From Candidatus Fermentibacter sp. (lineage in GTDB: Bacteria; Fermentibacterota; Fermentibacteria; Fermentibacterales; Fermentibacteraceae), in contig JAUCPW010000027.1 of the NCBI GenBank assembly GCA_030373045.1, positions 44,478 through 108,477 on the forward strand: DNA of 64,000 nucleotides, in the 5' to 3' direction. The notes beneath the pieces are model-generated. The model saw nothing but the letters and a program-made list of their open reading frames with translations. It did no database searches and was not told the origin of the DNA. This document shows, piece after piece, positions 8,927 through 16,760 of this stretch; position 1 is the stretch's first letter; every line of letters begins with the position of its first letter. The translations under genes and the position numbers were made by a program.

Positions 8927-9455
8927 GTCAGCCCTCCCGGCGAGGCTGCACTCGCCCGGGACGACTCCCCTGTTCATCCTCGACAACTTCAGGAGCGCAT
9001 TCAACGTGGGTTCCGCGTTCAGGACGGCCGAGGCGGTCTCCCCGGCGGCGGTGCTCCTCACCGGAGTCTGCGCGCTGCCCGGCAACAGGAAGCTCGCACA
9101 CTCCGCCAGGGGCACGCAGGCCTGCGTGCCATGGCGCTACTTCGAACGCGCCGGGGATGCGGTCATGTGGGCCCGCGGCACCGGCCGCAGGGTAGTGGCC
9201 CTCGAGCGGACACCCGACAGCATCCCTCTCTACGAGGCGGACTTCGATGCCTCCGATGCGTTCCTCTTCGGCAACGAGGCGCTCGGCATCAGCCCGGAGG
9301 CGCTCTCCGCCAGCGGGCTCTCCGTGCACTTCGTGCAGTCCGGCGTGAGGAACTGCCTCAACGTGTCCAGTGTAGTGGCGATAGTGGCCTCCGAGATCCA
9401 GAGGAGGAGGCTCGGATGCCGGATACGGCTCCCCCGCGGCGGGAGCCTCGCGTAA
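8925..9455 (+). CDS. SpoU/TrmH-family RNA 2'-O-methyltransferase
   Basis: 176 aa, a SPOUT-fold methyltransferase that uses S-adenosylmethionine to methylate ribose 2'-OH in tRNA or rRNA. Motif 1 is NFRSAFNVGSAFRTAEA (residues ~21-37), motif 2 is LFGNEALGIS near 115, and motif 3 is RNCLNVSSVVAIVASEI near 145, which forms the knot and binds SAM. There is no N-terminal substrate-binding domain, as in the short TrmH/TrmL-like members, so the exact nucleotide is not predictable. The ATG shares a CATG palindrome with the ATG of the divergent comEC-like gene. Confidence 0.88.
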   Translation: MSALPARLHSPGTTPLFILDNFRSAFNVGSAFRTAEAVSPAAVLLTGVCALPGNRKLAHSARGTQACVPWRYFERAGDAVMWARGTGRRVVALERTPDSIPLYEADFDASDAFLFGNEALGISPEALSASGLSVHFVQSGVRNCLNVSSVVAIVASEIQRRRLGCRIRLPRGGSLA

Positions 9456-9471
9456 GGAAGAGGGGTGCCCG

Positions 9472-9939
9472 ATGCCCGTGCCCTTGCTGGCAGCCATCGT
9501 CTCCGTCCTCGGGTGGATCTACCAGGTCGACCCCGCGATCTGCAACGGATGCGGCAACTGCATAGGATCGTGTCCTGAAGGTGCCATCAGCATCCAGAGC
9601 GGCGATGCGGTCATCGACCCAGGACTCTGCACAGGATGCGGGATATGCGTCAACTACTGCCCCAGGGGCGCGATCTACAAGACCTGGTACACATCCGCTC
9701 CGGATGAGGGAATGCCGGTGATCCATGCCCCCAGCCCGAACCCTACGGCGGGGTTGTTCACGGTTTCCGCACCGGAAGGCTGCCTGGTGGAAGTGGTGGA
9801 CATGGCGGGCAGGCTCGTCGCATCGACGACCTCCCCCGGCGGTGAGGCATCGCTCGACATCACCGGGCAGGCCCCCGGCACCTACCGGGTCATCGCCGGC
9901 GGCGAACCCGCCGGCCCGGTGGTGCTGCTCGGGCGCTAG
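9472..9939 (+). CDS. 2[4Fe-4S] ferredoxin fused to a C-terminal T9SS type A sorting domain
   Basis: 155 aa. A hydrophobic N-terminus (about residues 3-16) is followed by two complete 4Fe-4S motifs, CNGCGNCIGSCP (residues ~24-35) and CTGCGICVNYCP (~52-63). After a short linker, residues ~88-155 have the features of a type A sorting/FlgD-like domain: a PSPNP start, VEVVDMAGRLV in the middle and a GTYRV strand near the end. Sorting domains direct export through the type IX system. A ferredoxin on the outside of the cell would be an extracytoplasmic electron carrier. The N-terminus has no basic residues, so it is a weak signal peptide, and export is inferred mainly from the sorting domain. Confidence 0.82.
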   Translation: MPVPLLAAIVSVLGWIYQVDPAICNGCGNCIGSCPEGAISIQSGDAVIDPGLCTGCGICVNYCPRGAIYKTWYTSAPDEGMPVIHAPSPNPTAGLFTVSAPEGCLVEVVDMAGRLVASTTSPGGEASLDITGQAPGTYRVIAGGEPAGPVVLLGR

Positions 9940-9999
9940 ACCGTTCCGCTCCCAGAATGCAGCGATGGGTCTGAGGAGTCGGTGATGCTCACGGTTCTC

Positions 10000-10023
10000 T
10001 TCTCGCCCTGATCAGGGCGAGAA
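10000..10023. terminator. Perfect 24-bp palindrome over the mazF stop codon
   Basis: A 12+12 inverted repeat with no mismatches (left arm TTCTCGCCCTGA, right arm its complement) that includes the mazF stop codon. As RNA it would fold into a GC-rich hairpin with a TGATCA tip. It lies between convergent genes and may end transcription from both sides, though neither side has a clear T-tract. A protein-binding site is an alternative. Confidence 0.5.
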
Positions 10024-10347
10024 CATCTCCCGCAGGACGGACAGCGCTCGATCGAGCACAGCCGGCGCGATAGACCCGACCCGCCTGACGAAACGATCCC
10101 GGTCGACTGTGCGGATCTGGTCGAGGACTATGGATCCGTCCCTGTCCTGGAAGCGGCAGGGGACTCTGAAGGGGTATGGATGACCCCCGGTCGTCAGGGG
10201 GGCCACGATATGCGTCCTGAGATGCGAGTTGAGCTCGTCGGGTGAGACGACCACGCAGGGCCGCATCTTCCTGATCTCCCCGCCGACAGTCGGATCGAGG
10301 TCTATCAGCAGCACGTCTCCGCGGCGGACCTCCGGAGCCTTCACCAT
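10012..10347 (-). CDS. mazF: MazF/PemK-family toxin (mRNA interferase)
   Basis: 111 aa from the ATG at 10347, which overlaps the antitoxin stop; GTGs at 10353 and 10344 are alternative starts. The fold signatures are RRGDVLLIDLDP at the N-terminus, MRPCVVVSPDELN and HIVAPLTT in the middle, and LDQIRTVDRDR near residue 82. The family cleaves mRNA at short specific sequences and is held inactive by the antitoxin encoded just upstream. Gene order (antitoxin first, short overlap) is standard for mazEF modules. Confidence 0.92.
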   Translation of the reverse strand: MVKAPEVRRGDVLLIDLDPTVGGEIRKMRPCVVVSPDELNSHLRTHIVAPLTTGGHPYPFRVPCRFQDRDGSIVLDQIRTVDRDRFVRRVGSIAPAVLDRALSVLREMFSP

Positions 10348-10589
10348 TCCCACTCTGATTCGTCGAAGCGGGTCTGATGCTGATCCAGCAGGAGATCATC
10401 CCCTCCGTTCCGGTACAGGGCGGCTGAGGCATCGGCCCAGCCGGCCCGCGGCGCTTCGACGCGGGAGATGGTTATGGATCCCTCACGGATCTGAAGGTCG
10501 ACCTCGTCGGAGATGCCCGCCTGCTCGATGAGTGGTTTGGGAAGCCTCAGACCCCTGGAATTGCCTATCCGGATTATGCGCGCCTTCAT
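10341..10589 (-). CDS. mazE: MazE-like antitoxin with AbrB-type DNA-binding domain
   Basis: 82 aa. The N-terminal AbrB/SpoVT swapped-hairpin domain shows IIRIGNSRGLRLPKPLIEQA (residues 5-24), followed by an acidic, poorly ordered C-terminus ending in DESEWEW that would bind the toxin. GGGAGG precedes the ATG. It neutralises MazF and, in this family, represses its own promoter. A palindrome overlapping the -10 box upstream fits that role. Confidence 0.92.
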   Translation of the reverse strand: MKARIIRIGNSRGLRLPKPLIEQAGISDEVDLQIREGSITISRVEAPRAGWADASAALYRNGGDDLLLDQHQTRFDESEWEW

Positions 10590-10606
10590 GCCGCCTCCCT
10601 GCTTCG

Positions 10607-10623
10607 TGATTACATTGTAGTCA
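10607..10623. promoter_or_regulatory. Probable MazE operator (17-bp imperfect palindrome)
   Basis: The site reads TGATTACATTGTAGTCA on the plus strand: two TGAYTACA half-sites in inverted orientation with one mismatch pair. It covers the -10 box of the mazEF promoter, so binding there would block transcription. AbrB-type antitoxins bind such palindromes with the toxin. The assignment is inferred from position and symmetry. Confidence 0.6.
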
Positions 10624-10642
10624 CATCGCAGGCTGTGGTCAA
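10614..10642 (-). promoter_or_regulatory. Sigma-70-type promoter of mazEF
   Basis: On the minus strand TTGACC (10642-10637) and TACAAT (10619-10614) are separated by exactly 17 bases, about 25 bases upstream of the mazE ATG. This is the best consensus promoter I see in the window, and it overlaps the operator palindrome. Confidence 0.7.
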
Positions 10643-10678
10643 GTTACCTTTCTCGAGAGTCAGCCCGGCGACTGGCAT

Positions 10679-12574
10679 TCACAGGATGGTCAGGCGGGTG
10701 GTCTGGCGGAGTCCGCGGGACGAGACCGCCTCGAGGAGGTATGTGCCCGCAGGCAGGGATAGGCTCCCCAGGGAGCGCTCGCCCGGCTCGAGCGACCGGC
10801 GGGCAACAACTCTTCCCGTGAGGTCATAGACCATGATGCTCAACGGCTCCCCGTCCATCCCGGGCCAGTACAGGACAAGCCCGGAATCGCCCGAAGGGTT
10901 CGGCGAAACGCGCAGGAGACCTGCCCCGCCTTCGGGCACGTCGGGATCCACACCGAGGAGCGATGTGGACAGGACATGGTGTCCCGGATCGAAAACCACG
11001 CTCTGGGGTTCGAATTCGAAGATGAACGTCTCCGTGTCCCCCTGCACGTCGTTCCACATCGTCACGAGCGAGTCGCCGCCGATCCCGTGCACCGAGAACT
11101 CCAGGGGCATCGTGAAGAACGTCCCTCCGCCCTGGGCCTGGTGGACCGAGATGTCGAGCTCCCACACCGACCCTGCCTGGGTGATCTCATAGTCGATGTC
11201 ATAGACGGGATAGGCCACTCCGTAGACCCATTCGTCGAAGAACCACGAGAGATCGGACCCGTAGCTTTCCTCGAAGTGTCCCTCGAGGTCCAGGGTTGTC
11301 GCGAGCCCGAAGGCGTGATGGGCCCGGTATCCCGACAGGGATTCGTAGAAGCACTCGTCCCCCACCACGTTCCGGAGCATGTGCAGGACGCTCGCGCCCT
11401 TCTGGTAGGTCGTGTAGCCCCAGAGCTCCTCCGGTTCGCCGAGGGGGAACACCTCGCCGCTCTGCAGGTAGGGGACCATGATGTCCGACACCATGTACTC
11501 GTCATAGGCATCGGGGCCGTAGTACTCCGCCCAGAGCGCCTCGCAGTAGGTCGCGAACCCCTCGGACAGCCAGACGTCGTCCCAGTCGGACTCCGTCACG
11601 CAGTTGCCCCACCATGAGTGCCCCATCTCGTGTACCACGATCGGGTCGTTGTTCGTCTGCCCGTTTATCAGGGACTGGAGGTGGTAGACCTCCGAGGTGT
11701 GCTCCATGTCGCCCTTCGGGGTCTCGACATAGGAGAACTTGCAGTCCCACGGGTACGGGCCGAAGAGGCTCTGGAGCCTCGTCATCATCAGGTCGACGTT
11801 CTGGAAGCTGCCGAGGGCGTCAGGTACCTCGGACGGGTAGACATAGTAATGGATCCATGGGAGGGTCGAATCCGCCAGGTCGACGTATTCTGACGCCGAG
11901 ACCGCCGCGAGGTAGGTCGACATCTCCTCGTCCAGAGCCCAGTGCCATGTCGCCTTCCCGCCCGCGTAGGAGACGCCGAGCAGGTTGCCGTTGGCCACGA
12001 CTTCGACGCTGTCGTCCACTGTGACGAGGAAGTCGAACGAGGCCTTGTCCGCGGGATGGTCGTGGCACGGGAAGAAGCACTTGCCCAGCGACGGCGGCAT
12101 CGTGTAGACGCCCACGCCCATCTGGTAGGAGACGTAGGGGTGGAACCAGAAGCCTCCGAACTTGCCGGGTCCCTCGTTCCAGGGCTGGCCGGAGTAGGCC
12201 ACCTCGACCCACGATGTGTCGCCCGGGTAGATGGTCGGACCCAGGTCCACCAGCAGGGTGTCTCCCTCGTGGGTGAACGCGAGGGCGCCCGACGGGCCTG
12301 TGACGGACTGCACCGCAAGCGACTTCAGTTCGAGGAGGAGGTCCGTCAGAGGGGTGGTGCCGGGGGTGAACCAGATCCTGCATGATCCATCCAATTCCTC
12401 TTCGGAAGGTATGATCTCCAGATCTATCTCGTAACGCACCACGTCCTGGTCGGCCGGGGACTCGGCATCACCTGCAAAGGCTCCGTCATGCCTGGTGAGG
12501 GCGGCGACCCTGTGTCCGGGTCCGCCGTCGGGCGAACCGATCGTCACCATGAGGATGGCAAGGGGGATCAGCAT
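10679..12574 (-). CDS. Secreted M1-family zinc aminopeptidase with T9SS sorting domain
   Basis: 631 aa with a strong AAGGAGG site before the ATG and a short hydrophobic signal sequence. The zinc site is HEMGHSWWGN near residue 315 with the third ligand in LSEGFATYCEA 18 residues later, the HExxH-x18-E pattern of M1 peptidases. The usual GAMEN substrate motif is changed to GDMEH. The last ~80 residues form a type A sorting/FlgD-like domain (RVSPNPSGD, MVYDLTGRVV, GTYLLEA). It probably cleaves N-terminal residues from peptides outside the cell after export by the type IX system. It overlaps no neighbour and is 18 bases from the next gene. Confidence 0.9.
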   Translation of the reverse strand: MLIPLAILMVTIGSPDGGPGHRVAALTRHDGAFAGDAESPADQDVVRYEIDLEIIPSEEELDGSCRIWFTPGTTPLTDLLLELKSLAVQSVTGPSGALAFTHEGDTLLVDLGPTIYPGDTSWVEVAYSGQPWNEGPGKFGGFWFHPYVSYQMGVGVYTMPPSLGKCFFPCHDHPADKASFDFLVTVDDSVEVVANGNLLGVSYAGGKATWHWALDEEMSTYLAAVSASEYVDLADSTLPWIHYYVYPSEVPDALGSFQNVDLMMTRLQSLFGPYPWDCKFSYVETPKGDMEHTSEVYHLQSLINGQTNNDPIVVHEMGHSWWGNCVTESDWDDVWLSEGFATYCEALWAEYYGPDAYDEYMVSDIMVPYLQSGEVFPLGEPEELWGYTTYQKGASVLHMLRNVVGDECFYESLSGYRAHHAFGLATTLDLEGHFEESYGSDLSWFFDEWVYGVAYPVYDIDYEITQAGSVWELDISVHQAQGGGTFFTMPLEFSVHGIGGDSLVTMWNDVQGDTETFIFEFEPQSVVFDPGHHVLSTSLLGVDPDVPEGGAGLLRVSPNPSGDSGLVLYWPGMDGEPLSIMVYDLTGRVVARRSLEPGERSLGSLSLPAGTYLLEAVSSRGLRQTTRLTIL

Positions 12575-12592
12575 AGCGACCTCCTTTCCCGG

Positions 12593-14176
12593 TCAGCCCT
12601 GCCCCAGCAGGTGCCCCCCTATGAACTCTCTCAGGAGGCTCAGGCGTGGGACTACATCCGCGTCGATCGGCCTCACCAGCGAAAAGACCGAGAGCAGCCT
12701 GCGCGCCGTGTCGTAGGACCCGCTCCCCTCGGGGACGGTTTCCAGTATCGGTGTGGCAAACGGCTTGAGAACAGGGATTTCATATGGAAGGGACGAGTTG
12801 AACATCGCATCCGCCATCTCCTGGAACGGGAAGATGTGGAGCCTCTCGCCCCTCCTGACGCTGGGCCACTTCCGGATGGTCTCCTCTCCCGAATAGCCCC
12901 TGGTCCTTCCGTCGCGCGTCATCCTCCTGATGAGCCGGGAGTCGGAGGTGGACATCCTGGTGAGTCTGTCGATGTTCATCTGGGTGAGGGCCGAAACATA
13001 GATCCTGTACTTCGCCGACGGATCGACTCCAGGGGTCAGCCTGTCATTGAGCCCGTGGATGCCCTCGATCAGCAGGAATTCGTTGGGGAGCAGCCTCATC
13101 GGTGTCTGCCCGTCCCTCCTGACCCCCTCGATGAAGTCGAACACGGGCAGGAGCACCTCCCTCCCGTCGAGCAGCTCGCTGAGATGCCTGCCGAACAGGT
13201 CGGTCTCCAGAGCCTCGAGGCACTCGAAGTCGTAATCGCCGTGCGAATCCTTCGGAGTATCGTCCCGGTTCCTGAAGTAGTTGTCGACGCTGATGCTCTT
13301 CACGCCGAAACCCTGAGCCCTCAGCGACATCCCCAGGAGCCTGGTGAAGGTGGTCTTGCCGCTCGAGGACGGCCCGGCTATCGTGACGACCCGCCGCATC
13401 GGGAACATCCCCTCCAGTGCCATCACGATCTCGGTCAGGCGGTACTCCTGGTAGAAGTGGCTCATCGCCACCACCTCGAGGCCGCCGTCCTCCTCTATCC
13501 TGGAGTTGAGCTCGTCGATGTCCCTGACGCGCATCCTCGAGCCGTGCTTCTCCTCCAGGTCGAACTCCCTGGCCAGCTTGGGCCTGTCCTCCCAGGGCGC
13601 CATGGAAGGCCATTCGAGGGAGCCGGGGAACCTCAGGACGAAGCCCGCGTCGAGCGGGTGGAGCTCGAACAGTTCGAGCATCCCCGTGGACGGGAGGACC
13701 GGACCTGTGCCGAAAGCGGAGGAACCTTCCAGAAAGTTGATGCGGTAGGGGATCGAGCCGTCCCACCACCTCCCGAGGGAATCCGGGATAGCCACGCCCG
13801 GATCCCTTCCCGCCATCGCCGTCCCGAACGGGATGTCGGCTGCTATGATGGAGTCGAGGGCGGACGTCAGGGCGCCGCAGATCTCGGCGCTCGAGATCCC
13901 CGGCCTGTCCTCCAGCCTGCACTTGTATCCCAGGGAGAGCGCGTGCTCCACCCACAGGCCGGATTCGGGGAACACCCTGCGGCTGGCCGCGTCCAGCGCC
14001 AGGATCAGGCTGCGCCTGTAGACCTCGCGTCCCTCCGACACCCAGGGCAGCACCGCATGATAGGAGGCTCCCGCCGCGGCCTCGTCGGTGAGGGGGATCA
14101 CCAGGCCTGCCTCGTCCACCGCGGCCACGGCCCTCTTCCTGTGCTTCTGCTCTATCGCGTCCAGAACTGTGCCCAA
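12593..14176 (-). CDS. Uridine kinase/phosphoribulokinase-like P-loop protein with threonyl-tRNA-synthetase-like N-terminus
   Basis: 527 aa. Residues ~1-250 resemble the second additional/TGS region of threonyl-tRNA synthetase, but there is no aminoacylation core. The C-terminal half is a nucleoside-kinase-like P-loop domain: Walker A GPSSSGKTTF near residue 270, a SVDNYFRNRDDTP stretch typical of uridine kinases just after it, and LLIEGIHGLND as the Walker B region. Proteins of this architecture are known in several bacterial phyla and annotated as uridine kinase-like; the true substrate is uncertain. It lies 18 bases downstream of the peptidase on the same strand. Confidence 0.82.
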   Translation of the reverse strand: MGTVLDAIEQKHRKRAVAAVDEAGLVIPLTDEAAAGASYHAVLPWVSEGREVYRRSLILALDAASRRVFPESGLWVEHALSLGYKCRLEDRPGISSAEICGALTSALDSIIAADIPFGTAMAGRDPGVAIPDSLGRWWDGSIPYRINFLEGSSAFGTGPVLPSTGMLELFELHPLDAGFVLRFPGSLEWPSMAPWEDRPKLAREFDLEEKHGSRMRVRDIDELNSRIEEDGGLEVVAMSHFYQEYRLTEIVMALEGMFPMRRVVTIAGPSSSGKTTFTRLLGMSLRAQGFGVKSISVDNYFRNRDDTPKDSHGDYDFECLEALETDLFGRHLSELLDGREVLLPVFDFIEGVRRDGQTPMRLLPNEFLLIEGIHGLNDRLTPGVDPSAKYRIYVSALTQMNIDRLTRMSTSDSRLIRRMTRDGRTRGYSGEETIRKWPSVRRGERLHIFPFQEMADAMFNSSLPYEIPVLKPFATPILETVPEGSGSYDTARRLLSVFSLVRPIDADVVPRLSLLREFIGGHLLGQG

Positions 14177-14540
14177 GTCGCTCCTCCATCGAGATGCCGG
14201 GGTGCTCCCGGCCGGAGATCGATAATAACCCGGGACGCCGGGACGGGGAATGACGGGCCCGGTCCGGTTTCGCGAATCTCATATATTCCGCCGATAAATC
14301 GACTATCGGTTAAGCTCTCCATCGATCTCCCGCGATATGGGCCGGGCGCCCCGAACCCGGGGCAGGATCGGTTCATCGTCCCATGGCATGGCCGGTTGAG
14401 GCGCGATCCACCGCGGGGAACCTCCGGGAAGGCCATGGATTCCGCCATGACGGGATGCACGAAGGAGGGAACAGTTGACCCGGGACGGCGGTATCTGCAG
14501 TTTAGACGGGCATGACACCCGGACCGATCAGGAGGATGCA
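14177..14540. other. Intergenic region between divergent genes
   Basis: A 364-base gap without a convincing gene. It holds a slightly AT-richer core around 14280-14310 with a 6-bp inverted repeat (CCGATA 14291-14296, TATCGG 14304-14309), and a TTGACC box at 14475 that may drive the plus-strand genes. A short minus-strand frame at 14303-14518 has unconvincing codon use. No tRNA-like or riboswitch-like structure was recognised. Confidence 0.5.
14475..14503 (+). promoter_or_regulatory. Weak candidate promoter upstream of the small secreted protein and xseAB
   Basis: TTGACC at 14475-14480, then a 17-base gap to CAGTTT, which keeps only the conserved second A and last T of a -10 box. A start near 14510 would give a ~30-base leader containing GGAGG. 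The -35 is good and the -10 poor. Confidence 0.3.
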
Positions 14541-14918
14541 ATGATCGATCTGCTTGTACTGGCTGCACTTCTATCGACCGAGCCCCTTCTCTCGTCCACC
14601 GACGTGCTCGAGAGGGGCGCCACCACCGTGTACACACTGACGGTGATGGAGGGCACGGACTACTGGATCGTTCTCGACTGCCCCCCTCCCCCGGCGGACT
14701 TCGATGTCACCGTCGCCTCGAGGGACATGGACTTCGACGAGTTCATGAGCCTCCCGTACTACGAAGACTACCTCTATGCGAGGGGATTCTCGATCGCCGA
14801 CGGAGGCAGCGAGGGCTCCGAGAGCTTCACCCTCACGGCCCCCTATACCGGCCCTGCCTTCATCGTGATCCACGACATAGGCGAAACCGGCGGGAGCTAC
14901 GACCTGAAGGTCTACTGA
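14541..14918 (+). CDS. Small secreted hypothetical protein
   Basis: 125 aa; GGAGG lies five bases before the ATG. The N-terminus (IDLLVLAALLST) is a short hydrophobic signal-like stretch without basic residues. The remainder is acidic and beta-rich, with the pattern of a small Ig/PPC-like beta-sandwich (TDYWIVLDCP, GPAFIVIHDIG, GGSYDLKVY). Bacterial pre-peptidase C-terminal domains have this appearance, but the match is not firm. It sits two bases before xseA, so they may share a transcript without sharing a function. Confidence 0.7.
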   Translation: MIDLLVLAALLSTEPLLSSTDVLERGATTVYTLTVMEGTDYWIVLDCPPPPADFDVTVASRDMDFDEFMSLPYYEDYLYARGFSIADGGSEGSESFTLTAPYTGPAFIVIHDIGETGGSYDLKVY

Positions 14919-14920
14919 GC

Positions 14921-16381
14921 TTGAATCCCGGGCCCGGCGGGGACATCTCCGTTCTCGAGCTGAACACGAAGGTCCGGGATCTCTTCCAGACCGTCTTCCC
15001 GTATCCGGTATGGCTGAGGGGCTCCCTCTCCGGTAGACTCTCGCCCGGCCAGAGCGGCCACACGTACTTCCAGCTCCTCGACGAGACCGCCGGCGGAGGC
15101 CAGGCGGCCGCATCCGTCGACTGCGTGCTCTTTGCCGGTGCACGTTCGATCGTGGCGAGGGACTTCGCCAGGATGGGCATGCTCTTCCGGCCGGAGCCCG
15201 GGATGAGCGTCAGGGTCCTCGGACGAGTCGACCTCTGGCCGCGTTCCGGCAGGTTCCAGTTCATCGTCGAGGCCTTCGACCCGTACAGTTTCGGTTCGGC
15301 TTCGGAACTCCACCTCAGGGCTGTCGTGGACAGGCTCGCGAAGGAGGGCCTGACGACCCGCAACCCCTCCCTCCCGTTCCCCGCCCTGCCGCTCCGCATC
15401 GGACTGATAAGCGCCCCCGGCTCCGCCGCGCTCGAGGACTTCCTCTCGACCCTGCGCGAGAGCGGCTTCCCGTTCGAGGTCGTCTTCCACCCCGCGATGA
15501 TGCAGGGCGTGACCACGGGGCAGTCGCTCCTCGCCGCCCTGGCCCGCCTCGGGCGGATCGACGGGCTGGACGCCGTCGTAATCACCAGGGGGGGCGGTTC
15601 CGCCCAGGATCTGGCCTGGTTCGACTCGGAGCCGGTCGGGAGGGCGATCGCAGCCTTCCCGGTGCCGGTCATCTCCGGCATCGGGCACGAGATAGACTTC
15701 ACGGTCCCGGACTTCGTAGCTCATACGAGGGCCAAGACCCCGACCCACGCGGCGTCCATCCTGGTCGACAGGGTGGCCGATGCCGCGCAGGAGCTCGACG
15801 GGGCCGCCAGGGCTCTCGGCTTCTCGATCCTGCCCAGGCTCGGGGCTGAGATGAACAGGCTCGAATCCTCGGCCTTCATGCTGCTTTCGGGTGTGGCGTC
15901 GGTGTCGAGAGGCGTCACGGGGACCCTGGACAGGAGCCTTGCGTGGCTCGGTCCGGCCGCGGAACGGAGGATCGCCTCCGCCGACCGCAGGCTGTCCTCC
16001 CTGTCCGACGGCATTTCGATCCGGAAGATCTCCGGCAGGCTCGAGAGGGCCGGCATCCATCTCGAGGATGCTCTGTCCGGGCTCCCGGAGGCCTGCGGGC
16101 GGAGGCTCCGCGAGGCCGACCGGAGGATCGGCATCCTCTCCGCTTCCGTGGAGGCGCGCGAACCCGCCAGGATGCTCGCCCTGGGATGGGCCGTGGCGAG
16201 CGACGAGCACGGCAGGATTCTCAGATCGGTGGAAGGAACGTCCCCGGGCCGCGTCGTGCGGCTCAGGCTGAGCGACGGCCGCATCACCGCGCGGACCGAG
16301 GCAGTCGAGCGCGACGATGCCGCGCACGCCGGCCCCTCGAGTCCGGGCGGCTCACCCGGCCCGGAACGGAGTGAAGGATGA
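14921..16381 (+). CDS. xseA: Exodeoxyribonuclease VII large subunit
   Basis: 486 aa from a TTG at 14921. XseA with several XseB subunits degrades single-stranded DNA from both ends to acid-insoluble oligonucleotides. The N-terminal OB-fold (SVLELNTKVRDLF; WLRGSLSG; GHTYFQLLD) is followed by the catalytic domain with RIGLISAPGSAA near residue 165, ITRGGGSAQDL near 230 and SGIGHEIDFTVPDFVA near 265, then a long helical arm (~300-440). The stop overlaps the xseB start (ATGA), the usual pairing. Confidence 0.95.
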   Translation: MNPGPGGDISVLELNTKVRDLFQTVFPYPVWLRGSLSGRLSPGQSGHTYFQLLDETAGGGQAAASVDCVLFAGARSIVARDFARMGMLFRPEPGMSVRVLGRVDLWPRSGRFQFIVEAFDPYSFGSASELHLRAVVDRLAKEGLTTRNPSLPFPALPLRIGLISAPGSAALEDFLSTLRESGFPFEVVFHPAMMQGVTTGQSLLAALARLGRIDGLDAVVITRGGGSAQDLAWFDSEPVGRAIAAFPVPVISGIGHEIDFTVPDFVAHTRAKTPTHAASILVDRVADAAQELDGAARALGFSILPRLGAEMNRLESSAFMLLSGVASVSRGVTGTLDRSLAWLGPAAERRIASADRRLSSLSDGISIRKISGRLERAGIHLEDALSGLPEACGRRLREADRRIGILSASVEAREPARMLALGWAVASDEHGRILRSVEGTSPGRVVRLRLSDGRITARTEAVERDDAAHAGPSSPGGSPGPERSEG

Positions 16382-16731
16382 GCAGGAGGAAGGGACCCTC
16401 TTTCGAGGAGCAGATGGAGGAGCTGACAGCGATAGTCGACGGGGTCGGCAGGGAGGACTGCCCTCTCGACGAGCTCGAGTCGAGGGTCCGCAGGGCGGCC
16501 GGGCTCATCCGCGAGCTCAGGGCGAGGCTGGCGTCGACGGAGATGTCCGTCCGCGAGGTGCTGGACGGGCTGGCGGCCGACCGCAGGGCCAGGGATGCCC
16601 GCCCGGGTGCGCCGGACAGGTCGCTCGGTGGCCAGGCGGCTGACGGAGCCGGCGGAGATGAAGCCGATGAAGACGAGGACGACGAGGACGACGGAGATGA
16701 CGAGGACGGAGAGGACGACCCGGAGGACTGA
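16378..16731 (+). CDS. xseB: Exodeoxyribonuclease VII small subunit with a long acidic tail
   Basis: 117 aa. The first ~65 residues are the XseB helical hairpin (SFEEQMEELTAIVDGV; CPLDELESRV) that coats the XseA arm. The last ~28 residues are almost all Asp and Glu with Gly. The usual XseB is 70-85 residues, so the tail is extra. The start overlaps xseA by four bases, supporting a shared mRNA and stoichiometric production. Confidence 0.93.
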   Translation: MSRRKGPSFEEQMEELTAIVDGVGREDCPLDELESRVRRAAGLIRELRARLASTEMSVREVLDGLAADRRARDARPGAPDRSLGGQAADGAGGDEADEDEDDEDDGDDEDGEDDPED

Positions 16732-16760
16732 CGGGCGGGTCGGGCCGCGATCCGCTCCCC

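Noticed and set aside
14291..14309. Six-bp inverted repeat CCGATA/TATCGG
   Set aside because: Short arms and seven-base loop occur by chance; there is no adjoining promoter that would make it an operator.
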